This document shows, one piece after another, positions 57,616 through 64,000 of a DNA stretch of 64,000 nucleotides. The position numbers were made by a program, and so were the translations under genes. Below the pieces are notes generated by a model. It had not been told where the DNA came from and did no database searches. It was given only the letters and a program-made list of their open reading frames with translations. Source of the DNA: Pseudomonas sp. (GTDB lineage: Bacteria; Pseudomonadota; Gammaproteobacteria; Pseudomonadales; Pseudomonadaceae); contig NZ_PEKX01000023.1 of assembly GCF_002796985.1 (NCBI RefSeq), forward strand, positions 68,870-132,869, written 5' to 3'. How positions within the stretch are numbered: the first letter of the stretch is position 1; the number at the start of each line of letters is the position of its first letter.

Positions 57616-58270
57616 AGAAGGTCATTTCCTTCACATCGTCCGGCACGATCAGGCGGCCGGCGGTCTTCTCGGCGATCTCTTCGACGCTTACGCCCGGCGC
57701 GGTCTCGCGCAGGATGAAGGCGCCATCTTCGATCTCCAGGTAGGCCAGGTCGGTCAGTACCTTGCGGATGCAGCCGGCGCCGGTCAGCGGCAGCGAGCAC
57801 TTGTCCAGCAGCTTGGATTCGCCGTCCTTCGACGCGTGGGTCATGGTGACGATGATGTTGTCCGCGCCGGCCACCAGGTCCATGGCGCCGCCCATGCCTT
57901 TCACCAGCTTGCCGGGGATCATCCAGGAGGCGATGTTGCCCTGCACGTCCACCTCGAAGGCACCGAGCACGGTGAGGTCGACGTGGCCGCCACGGATCAT
58001 CGCGAAGGATTCGGCGGAGGAGAAAATCGACGCACCCTTCACGGCGGTCACGGTCTGCTTGCCGGCGTTGATCATGTCGGCGTCGACTGTGTCTTCGGTG
58101 GGGAACGCGCCCATGCCGAGTAGGCCGTTCTCCGATTGCAGCATCACGTCCATGCCCTCGGGCACGTAGTTGGCGACCAGGGTCGGGATGCCGATGCCCA
58201 GGTTCACGTAGAAGCCGTCCTGCAGCTCGCGCGCCACGCGCTGAGCCATCTGTTCGCGGGTCAATGCCAT
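57614..58270 (-). CDS. dhcB: 3-oxoacid / dehydrocarnitine CoA-transferase subunit B
   Basis: A 218-residue CoA-transferase beta subunit. The catalytic Glu is in the conserved SENGLLGMG, and GGHVDLTVLGAFEVD and DLVAGADNIIVTMTH are family blocks. With subunit A it moves CoA from succinyl-CoA to acetoacetate or dehydrocarnitine. The arrangement with dhcA, atoB, atoE and a divergent LysR gene matches P. aeruginosa dhcAB; the general name would be ScoB/AtoA. Confidence 0.92.
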   Translation of the reverse strand: MALTREQMAQRVARELQDGFYVNLGIGIPTLVANYVPEGMDVMLQSENGLLGMGAFPTEDTVDADMINAGKQTVTAVKGASIFSSAESFAMIRGGHVDLTVLGAFEVDVQGNIASWMIPGKLVKGMGGAMDLVAGADNIIVTMTHASKDGESKLLDKCSLPLTGAGCIRKVLTDLAYLEIEDGAFILRETAPGVSVEEIAEKTAGRLIVPDDVKEMTF

Positions 58271-58296
58271 CTTCTTGTCTCTCTTGTCCGGTGGGC

Positions 58297-58995
58297 TCAG
58301 GAACGCACGGTGCGTTTTTCAATACGCTTTTCGAAGGTTCCCTGGATGATGCGGTCGACGTAGATGCCGGGGGTGTGGATCTGGGTCGGGTCCAGTTCAC
58401 CCGGCTCGACGATCTCCTCCACCTCGACGACCGTGATGCGGCCTGCGGTGGCGACTACCGGATTGAAGTTCTGCGCGGTGTGGCGATAGATGACGTTGCC
58501 GTAGTGGTCGGCCTTCCAGCCTTTGACGATGGCGAAGTCGCCGGTGATGGCACGCTCCATCACGTAGTGGCGGCCGTCGAACTCGCGCACTTCCTTGCCA
58601 TCGGCGACCGGGGTGCCGTAGCCGGTGGCGGTGAAGAAGGCCGGGATGCCGGCGCCGCCGGCACGGAGTTTTTCCGCCAGGGTGCCCTGCGGGGTCAGTT
58701 CGACCTCCAGTTCACCAGACAGCAGCTGCTGCTCGAACAGCGCGTTCTCGCCGACGTAGGACGCAATCATCTTGCGGATCTGGCGGTCCTCCAGCAGCAC
58801 GCCGAGGCCGAAGCCGTCGATGCCGCAGTTGTTGGAGACCACGGTCAGGCCCTTCACGCCCAGCTTGCGGATGTGTGCGATGAGGTTTTCCGGGATGCCG
58901 CAGATGCCGAAACCGCCCGCCAGTACCGTCATGTCGTCGGTGAGCCCGGCGAGGGCTTCCTCGTAACTGCCTACACGCTTGTCGAGTCCTGCCAT
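58297..58995 (-). CDS. dhcA: 3-oxoacid / dehydrocarnitine CoA-transferase subunit A
   Basis: A 232-residue CoA-transferase alpha subunit with the glycine-rich CoA region ([18 protein letters not shown]), [11 protein letters not shown], and [12 protein letters not shown]. It is 26 bases upstream of dhcB. A LysR gene is divergent, 140 bases away, and the spacer has a LysR-like dyad (59094-59120). Confidence 0.92.
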   Translation of the reverse strand: MAGLDKRVGSYEEALAGLTDDMTVLAGGFGICGIPENLIAHIRKLGVKGLTVVSNNCGIDGFGLGVLLEDRQIRKMIASYVGENALFEQQLLSGELEVELTPQGTLAEKLRAGGAGIPAFFTATGYGTPVADGKEVREFDGRHYVMERAITGDFAIVKGWKADHYGNVIYRHTAQNFNPVVATAGRITVVEVEEIVEPGELDPTQIHTPGIYVDRIIQGTFEKRIEKRTVRS

Positions 58996-59093
58996 GGTGC
59001 TGCTGCCTCTTGTATTTGGAATGTCCGACTCATGGGTCGGAGAGCGTTCTCAGCTTCACTGCTGGGTACTGATTTGTTAAGTTTGTTTTTCCA

Positions 59094-59120
59094 ATTGATT
59101 AATCCGTTTTTCTTATCAAT
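59094..59120. promoter_or_regulatory. Candidate DhcR operator
   Basis: ATTGAT and ATCAAT arms 15 bases apart in an AT-rich stretch just before the dhcR start, as expected for a LysR-type box shared by divergent genes. Confidence 0.4.
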
Positions 59121-59135
59121 AAGAGCCAAGTCACC

Positions 59136-60026
59136 ATGACAGTGAAGCAGTTGCGCGCCTTCCTCACCGTCGCCCAGACCCTCAGCTTCGCCCAGGCCTG
59201 CGAGCGCCTGCACCTGTCGCAACCGGCACTGAGCCTGGCGATCAAGAGCCTGGAGGAATCCCTCGGCGGCCAGTTGCTGGTGCGCACCACCCGCAGCGTG
59301 GCGCTCACGCCGGAGGGCGAAACGCTGCTGCCCCTGGCGCGCCGCCTGCTGGCGGACTGGGACAACGCCGAGGAGCTGATGCGCCAGCACTTCACCCTGC
59401 AGCTGGGCAAGGTGTCCATCGCCGCCATGCCCTCCTTCGCCGGCAACCTGCTACCCGCCGTGCTGCGCATCTTCCGCGACCACCATCCGAAGGTGAACGT
59501 GGCGGTGCACGACGTGATCAACGAGCAGGTGCTGGAGATGGTGCGCAACCATCGCGTTGAGCTAGGCATTGCCCTGGAACCAGACAGCCTCGATGGCCTG
59601 AGTTTCACGCCCTTCTACACCGACCGCTTTATCGCAGTCTTGCCAGCGGACTCGCCACTGGCGAGCGAAGCGAAAATCACCTGGGAGCAGTTGCTGGAAG
59701 ATCACTTCATCACCCTGCAACGCCCGTCGGCCGTGCGTCTGCTGCTGGAAGACCGGCTACAGGGGCGACTGCCGGTGGCATTCGAAAGCCACCAGTTGGT
59801 GACCGTGGGCCGGATGGTGGCCGAAGGGCTCGGTGTCAGCGCCGTGCCACGCCTGTGCCGGCAGCAGATGGAGGAGCTGGGGGCACGCTGCGTGGCGCTC
59901 GAAGAACCGCGCATCGAGCGCCGGGTTGGGCTGTTCTGCCTGGCGGAGCACAAGCTCTCCAGCGCCGCGCAGGCGCTGAGCGATGTGCTGGTGAACAGGA
60001 CGGATTGGGCGGGGATGGAAAAGTAA
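59136..60026 (+). CDS. dhcR: LysR-family regulator DhcR-like
   Basis: A 296-residue LysR-type regulator: helix-turn-helix in residues 1-60 (MTVKQLRAFLTVAQTLSF, LSQPALSLAIKSLEESLGG) and an effector domain from about 90. It is divergent from dhcA. By synteny it matches P. aeruginosa DhcR, the activator of dhcAB in carnitine breakdown. It is followed by a REP repeat. Confidence 0.85.
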   Translation: MTVKQLRAFLTVAQTLSFAQACERLHLSQPALSLAIKSLEESLGGQLLVRTTRSVALTPEGETLLPLARRLLADWDNAEELMRQHFTLQLGKVSIAAMPSFAGNLLPAVLRIFRDHHPKVNVAVHDVINEQVLEMVRNHRVELGIALEPDSLDGLSFTPFYTDRFIAVLPADSPLASEAKITWEQLLEDHFITLQRPSAVRLLLEDRLQGRLPVAFESHQLVTVGRMVAEGLGVSAVPRLCRQQMEELGARCVALEEPRIERRVGLFCLAEHKLSSAAQALSDVLVNRTDWAGMEK

Positions 60027-60028
60027 CT

Positions 60029-60094
60029 GTAGGAGCGAGCTTGCTCGCGAACCACCCAAACTGCGGAGCTGTTCGCGAGCAAGCTCGCTCCTAC
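60029..60094. repeat. REP-type inverted repeat (family A)
   Basis: Intact arms (60029-60051 and 60072-60094) starting three bases after the dhcR stop. Confidence 0.88.
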
Positions 60095-60134
60095 GAAATG
60101 CTCTCTCCCTGAAGGTAACTCGCTCGGCCCGCCC

Positions 60135-60180
60135 CCCTCTCCCTAACCCTCTCCCTGAAGGGAGAGGGTTAGGGAGAGGG
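60135..60180. repeat. Perfect 22-bp palindrome CCCTCTCCCTAACC type
   Basis: Arms 60135-60156 and 60159-60180 are exact complements around a GA centre. Pyrimidine-rich on one side and purine-rich on the other, it could form a very stable hairpin and act as a terminator for the convergent dhcR and hmgR genes. No T-run is present. Confidence 0.85.
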
Positions 60181-60208
60181 TGCGCCCGAGCACCAAAGCC
60201 TCAGACAG

Positions 60209-60931
60209 TCAAACCTCTCCGCCCATCCGCAAACTCACCTCCCGCGCCATCTCCAGCAGGCTCCGAGCCCCCTCTCCCTGAGGCTCGGCAGCAAAGCTCG
60301 CCTGCGACCCGACCACGGTAACCACCCCCGCCAGTTCCCGGCCAGCCTTGAACAGCGGCACCGACAGCGCATTCACCCCCGGCATCAGCAGGCCGTGGAT
60401 CGCGTGCAGGCCTTCGCTGCGAATGCCCTCCAGCACTGCCGGGTCCGCGCCCTCCTCCAACCCGCTCTTGTAGGCCGCGAACACCAGCCCGGTGGACGAG
60501 CCGTGCAGCGGCAGCACCGAGCCGACCTGCGTCACCAGCGTGACCATGCCCTGCGCCGGCTCGACCTGCACCACGGTGGGCCCGTGGCTGCCCCAGATGG
60601 CGAGGAAGCAGGTCTGCCCCAGCGCATCGCGCAACTCGGCCAGCGCCGGGCTGGCAACCTTCACCACGTCCAGCCGGCGAATCGCCGCCAGGCCGACATA
60701 CAACGCCTCGCGCCCCAGGCCGTAATGGCTGGTCAGCGGGTCCTGCTCGGCGAAGCCGCTGGCGATCAGCGCCTGCAGGTAGCGGTGGACCTTGGCCGCC
60801 GGCATGTCCAGGTACTCAGCCAGGCGCTTGAGCGAGGTGCTCGGCGCGAGGTCCGCCAGGGCCTTGAGGATTTCGGTTCCAACCTCGGCGGACTGCACCT
60901 TCTTGCCCTTCGTCGGCCCTGCGTCATCCAT
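60209..60931 (-). CDS. hmgR: IclR-family regulator HmgR
   Basis: A 240-residue IclR-type regulator: N-terminal winged helix (ILKALADLAPSTSLKRLAEY, then LDMPAAKVHRYLQALI) and a C-terminal ligand domain (about 85-240; LPLHGSSTGLVFAAY, GVNALSVPLFKAGRELAG). It is divergent from hmgA, the layout of HmgR, which represses homogentisate genes until homogentisate binds. ATG 60931 is chosen; a TTG nine bases upstream is also possible. Confidence 0.9.
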   Translation of the reverse strand: MDDAGPTKGKKVQSAEVGTEILKALADLAPSTSLKRLAEYLDMPAAKVHRYLQALIASGFAEQDPLTSHYGLGREALYVGLAAIRRLDVVKVASPALAELRDALGQTCFLAIWGSHGPTVVQVEPAQGMVTLVTQVGSVLPLHGSSTGLVFAAYKSGLEEGADPAVLEGIRSEGLHAIHGLLMPGVNALSVPLFKAGRELAGVVTVVGSQASFAAEPQGEGARSLLEMAREVSLRMGGEV

Positions 60932-60982
60932 GGTCTTCAATTAAAGGAACTCCCAGACGGGCTTGACGGCCCGTCGACACGA

Positions 60983-61009
60983 AATTACGTTAATCGTAAT
61001 TGAATTACG
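60983..61009. promoter_or_regulatory. Candidate HmgR operator
   Basis: AATTACGTTAATCGTAATT (60983-61001), a perfect 7-bp palindrome with a 5-base centre, followed at once by a third half-site AATTACG (61003-61009). It lies between hmgR and hmgA and overlaps the likely hmgA promoter region. Confidence 0.7.
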
Positions 61010-61029
61010 ATAACAAGAGTGGAGCCACC

Positions 61030-62322
61030 ATGACCGCCTCCCCTGCCTACCAATCCGGGTTCGGCAACGAGTTCGCCAGCGAGGCCCTGCCGGGCGCCCT
61101 GCCCACAGGCATGAACTCGCCGCAGCGGGTGCCGTTCGGCCTCTATGCCGAGCAGTTCTCCGGCACCGCCTTCACCGTCCCGCGCAGCGAGGCCCGGCGC
61201 ACCTGGCTGTACCGCATCCGGCCTTCCGCCGCGCACCCGCGCTTCGAGCGCCTGGAGCGGCAGATCACCGGCACCGCCCTCGGCCCGGTCACGCCCAACC
61301 GCCTGCGCTGGAACAGCTTCGCAACGCCCGAGGAGCCTACCGACTTCGTCGACGGCCTGCTATGCATGGCCGCCAACGCCGAGGCGCAGGCCTGCAGCGG
61401 CGTCAGCCTGTACGCCTACCGCGCCAACATCTCCATGCGCCGGGTGTTCTTCAATGCCGATGGCGAGCTGCTGATCGTGCCCCAGGCCGGCCGCCTGCGC
61501 CTGGTCACCGAACTGGGCGTGCTGGAGCTGGAGCCGCTGGAGATCGCCGTGATCCCACGCGGCATGCGCCTGCGCGTCGAGTTGCTGGATGCTGAAGCCA
61601 ACGGCTATGTGGCGGAGAACCACGGCGCCGCCCTGCGCCTGCCCGACCTCGGCCCCATCGGCAGCAACGGCCTGGCCAATCCGCGCGACTTCCTCACCCC
61701 GGTGGCGCACTACGAGGACGTGGAAGCCCCGGTGCAACTGGTGCAGAAGTTCCTCGGCGAACTCTGGGCAGCCCCGCTCGACCACTCGCCGCTGGACGTG
61801 GTCGCCTGGCACGGCAACAACGTGCCGTACAAGTACGATCTGCGCCGCTTCAACACCCTCGGGTCGATCAGCTACGACCACCCGGACCCGTCGATCTTCA
61901 CCGTGCTGACCTCGCCCAGCGACACCCACGGCATGGCCAACCTGGACTTCGTGATCTTCCCGCCGCGCTGGATGGTGGCCGAGAGCACCTTCCGTCCGCC
62001 ATGGTTCCACCGCAACCTGATGAACGAATTCATGGGCCTGATCCAGGGCGTGTACGACGCCAAGGCCGACGGTTTCGTCCCCGGTGGCGCCTCGCTGCAC
62101 AACTGCATGAGCGCCCACGGCCCGGACAACGCGACCACCGTGCAGGCGATCGCTGCCGACCTCAAACCCCACAAGATCGACAAGACCATGGCCTTCATGT
62201 TCGAGACCGGCCGCGTGCTGCGCCCCAGCCGCTTCGCCCTCGACTGCCCGCAGTTGCAGCCTGACTACGACAGCTGCTGGAGCGGCATGCAGAAGACCTT
62301 CGACCCTTCCCAGGAGCAGTAA
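61030..62322 (+). CDS. hmgA: Homogentisate 1,2-dioxygenase
   Basis: A 430-residue non-haem iron dioxygenase that opens the ring of homogentisate to maleylacetoacetate in Phe/Tyr breakdown. The N-terminus [18 protein letters not shown] and the iron-binding region [18 protein letters not shown] with the later [13 protein letters not shown] are diagnostic. GGAG precedes the ATG at 61030. It is followed by fahA after one base. Confidence 0.97.
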   Translation: MTASPAYQSGFGNEFASEALPGALPTGMNSPQRVPFGLYAEQFSGTAFTVPRSEARRTWLYRIRPSAAHPRFERLERQITGTALGPVTPNRLRWNSFATPEEPTDFVDGLLCMAANAEAQACSGVSLYAYRANISMRRVFFNADGELLIVPQAGRLRLVTELGVLELEPLEIAVIPRGMRLRVELLDAEANGYVAENHGAALRLPDLGPIGSNGLANPRDFLTPVAHYEDVEAPVQLVQKFLGELWAAPLDHSPLDVVAWHGNNVPYKYDLRRFNTLGSISYDHPDPSIFTVLTSPSDTHGMANLDFVIFPPRWMVAESTFRPPWFHRNLMNEFMGLIQGVYDAKADGFVPGGASLHNCMSAHGPDNATTVQAIAADLKPHKIDKTMAFMFETGRVLRPSRFALDCPQLQPDYDSCWSGMQKTFDPSQEQ

Positions 62323-62323
62323 C

Positions 62324-63628
62324 ATGAGCGCCGCCCACACCCCCCAGAGCTGGATCGAATCGGCCAACGGCCACCCGGACTTCCCCCTGCAGAACCTGCC
62401 GCTGGGCGTGTTCAGCCCGCCGGGCGACTCGCCCCGTGGCGGCGTCGCCATCGGCGACTACATCTTCGACCTGAAAACCGCCTGCGAGACCGACCTCTTC
62501 CACGGCGCCGCGCACCAGGCGGCGCTGGTGGCCAGCGGCGACAGCCTGAACGCCTTCTTCGCCGCAGGCCCCACCGCGCGTCGCACCCTGCGCGAGGCGC
62601 TGCTCCACCTGCTCAGCGAAGGCAGCAGCGAACAGAAGCGCATGGAGCACCTGGGTGCCGCGCTGCTCAAACCGCAGGCCGCGTGCCGCATGCACCTGCC
62701 GGCCAAGGTCGGCGACTACACCGACTTCTACGTCGGCATCCACCACGCGAAGAACGTCGGCAAGCTGTTCCGCCCGGACAACCCGCTGCTGCCCAACTAC
62801 AAGTACGTGCCCATCGGTTACCACGGCCGCGCGTCCACCGTCGTGCCCTCCGGTACCGAAGTCCGCCGCCCCAATGGCCAGACCCTGCCCGCCGGCGTCG
62901 ACGTGCCGGTGTTCGGCCCCTGCGCGCGGATGGACCTGGAGCTGGAACTGGGCATCTGGATCGGCCAGGGCAACGACCAGGGCAAGGCCATCCCGATCAA
63001 CGCCGCCTCCGGCCACATCGCCGGCTTCTGCCTGCTCAACGACTGGTCCGCCCGCGACGTACAGGCCTGGGAATACCAACCGCTGGGCCCATTCCTGTCG
63101 AAAAGCTTCGCCACCACCGTGTCGCCCTGGGTGGTCACCGCCGAAGCGCTGGAGCCTTTCCGCGTCGCCCAGCCGGCCCGCCCGGAAGGCGATCCGCAGC
63201 CGCTGCCGTATCTGTACGACGAAGGCGACCAGCAGCGCGGCGCGCTGGACATCGAGCTGGAAGTCCTGCTGCACACCGCGCGTATGCGCCGCGAGCACCA
63301 GGGCCCGGAGCGCATCGCCCTGAGCAACACGCTGAACATGTACTGGACCGTCGCGCAAATGGTGGCGCACCACAGCGTCAACGGCTGCCGCCTGCAAGCG
63401 GGCGACCTGTTCGGCTCCGGCACCCTCTCCGGCGAAACCCCGGACAGCTTCGGCAGCCTGCTGGAGCTCACCGGTGGCGGCAAACAGCCGGTGGTGCTGG
63501 CCAACGGCGAAGAGCGGCGCTTCCTCGAAGACGGCGACGAGATCATCCTGCGCGCCCGTTGCCGCCGCGAGGGGCATGCGTCCATTGGCTTCGGCGAGTG
63601 CCGCGGGCGAATCCTCCCCGCCCACTAA
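62324..63628 (+). CDS. fahA: Fumarylacetoacetase
   Basis: A 434-residue hydrolase splitting fumarylacetoacetate to fumarate and acetoacetate. The catalytic His region YVGIHHAKNVGKLFRP, the metal-binding block LELELGIWIGQGN, and NDWSARDVQAWEYQPLGPF are present. The acetoacetate it makes feeds the nearby atoB/dhcAB genes. It starts one base after hmgA. The maleylacetoacetate isomerase gene (maiA) that usually follows is not within the remaining 372 bases. Confidence 0.96.
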   Translation: MSAAHTPQSWIESANGHPDFPLQNLPLGVFSPPGDSPRGGVAIGDYIFDLKTACETDLFHGAAHQAALVASGDSLNAFFAAGPTARRTLREALLHLLSEGSSEQKRMEHLGAALLKPQAACRMHLPAKVGDYTDFYVGIHHAKNVGKLFRPDNPLLPNYKYVPIGYHGRASTVVPSGTEVRRPNGQTLPAGVDVPVFGPCARMDLELELGIWIGQGNDQGKAIPINAASGHIAGFCLLNDWSARDVQAWEYQPLGPFLSKSFATTVSPWVVTAEALEPFRVAQPARPEGDPQPLPYLYDEGDQQRGALDIELEVLLHTARMRREHQGPERIALSNTLNMYWTVAQMVAHHSVNGCRLQAGDLFGSGTLSGETPDSFGSLLELTGGGKQPVVLANGEERRFLEDGDEIILRARCRREGHASIGFGECRGRILPAH

Positions 63629-63644
63629 GGCCGTCGCATAGTCC

Positions 63645-63717
63645 GTAGGGCACATAACGCGCCAGCGTTATCCGCCGAGCAACCGGCGGATAACCTGTTC
63701 CAGGTTATCCGCCCTAC
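63645..63717. repeat. REP-type palindrome (family B)
   Basis: Family-B arms GTAGGGCACATAACGC and complement ending CCGCCCTAC, with an inner palindrome TCCGCCGAGCAACCGGCGGA. It begins 17 bases after fahA. Confidence 0.85.
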
Positions 63718-63772
63718 CCTGCACCTCATCCTACGGATCATTCCTCCCATACCCGCTGCGGACTGTCTCTCT

Positions 63773-63796
63773 GTAGGAGCGAGCTTGCTCGCGAAC
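63773..63796. repeat. Single REP arm (family A)
   Basis: GTAGGAGCGAGCTTGCTCGC with no partner arm nearby; it runs straight into a family-B copy at 63802. Confidence 0.75.
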
Positions 63797-63801
63797 AGTC
63801 C

Positions 63802-63874
63802 GTAGGGCGGATAACGCGCCAACGTAATCCGCCGAGTAACCGGCGGATTACCTGTTCCAGGTTATGCGCCCTAC
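63802..63874. repeat. REP-type palindrome (family B)
   Basis: GTAGGGCGGATAACGCGCC and complement ending GCGCCCTAC, with the same inner CCGCCGAGTAACCGGCGG palindrome as the copy at 63645. Confidence 0.85.
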
Positions 63875-63890
63875 CCCCATGCCACTCCGA

Positions 63891-63956
63891 GTAGGATGGC
63901 GTGGAGCGTAGCGATACCCATCAATGCCCTGCGCCATCAGCATGGGTATCGCTGCG
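63891..63956. repeat. Truncated family-C REP
   Basis: The left arm is complete (GTAGGATGGCGTGGAGCG and on). The right arm matches only as far as CATGGGTATCGCTGCG and then diverges abruptly at 63957, where an IS-like end begins. Confidence 0.8.
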
Positions 63957-64000
63957 TGTTCTGCCGGGAGACATAGGTAACGGTTGTCGGGGGACATGGG
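63957..64000. mobile_element. Probable left end of an IS481-family element (partial)
   Basis: From 63957 the sequence reads TGTTCTGCCGGGAGACATAG and on, with GAGACATAGGTAACGG followed by GGGGACATGGG. The TGT terminus and the doubled GACAT(A/G)GG motif resemble the ends of IS481-type insertion sequences. The element continues beyond the window, so no transposase is visible. Confidence 0.45.

Overview
The window is chromosomal DNA from a fluorescent-type Pseudomonas, closest in gene content and order to the P. aeruginosa / P. nitroreducens / P. citronellolis group. Protein sequences, strong GC3 bias and several conserved Pseudomonas blocks support this: braB next to the TCA genes, gltA divergent from sdhCDAB, the fap amyloid operon, the PQQ-dependent alcohol catabolism cluster with ErbR and ErcS', dhcAB-atoB-atoE with dhcR, and hmgR/hmgA/fahA. 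I saw no rRNA, tRNA, CRISPR array or prophage. The only sign of a transposable element is a probable IS481-type end in the last 44 bases.

Layout. 0-10.5 kb is housekeeping and accessory: a parvulin PPIase, a YjbR/glycolipid-binding pair, an MFS exporter, an OprD-family porin, a one-domain phospholipase-D-like protein, the ABC-F ATPase YbiT, a lipase-like hydrolase and the branched-chain amino acid carrier BraB. 10.9-23.9 kb is the TCA block: sdhCDAB-sucAB-lpdG-sucCD on the minus strand, divergent from gltA, with recognisable sigma70 promoters between them. 24-27.4 kb holds an azoreductase with a divergent LysR regulator, a cold-shock/DUF1294 membrane protein and UppP. 28-33 kb is the complete functional amyloid operon fapABCDEF. 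It is preceded by a candidate sigma54 promoter and followed by a sigma54 enhancer-binding regulator. 34.7-37.5 kb carries a RimK-like ATP-grasp ligase divergent from a GNAT-C39 peptidase fusion. This is a plausible peptide or protein modification system and the least characterised unit here.

37.5-50.5 kb is the PQQ-alcohol catabolism accessory cluster: a substrate-binding protein, beta-propeller, ABC ATPase, permease, CXXXCW rhodanese-like protein, the regulator ErbR, a DMT transporter, the hybrid kinase ErcS', a FIST sensor protein, a small membrane protein and a porin. A 20-bp motif is repeated at two promoters of this cluster, and a weaker copy lies upstream of the porin, so a shared operator is likely. 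An unannotated 52-residue secreted or anchored peptide is divergent from the cluster. 50.5-54.5 kb has a PqqF-like M16 protease, an isochorismatase-like hydrolase and a LysR regulator. 54.6-60 kb is the acetoacetate / short-chain acid block (atoE, atoB, dhcB, dhcA, dhcR). 60.2-63.6 kb is homogentisate breakdown (hmgR, hmgA, fahA).

Intergenic DNA is rich in three families of REP-like palindromes: GTAGGAGCGAGCTTGCTCGC, GTAGGGCGGATAACGC and GTAGGATGGCGTGGAGCG types. There is also a larger stem-loop element near 48.3 kb, and an 8-bp tandem GATC-containing repeat just after dhcB. All product calls come from reading the sequence against family knowledge. No database search was run.
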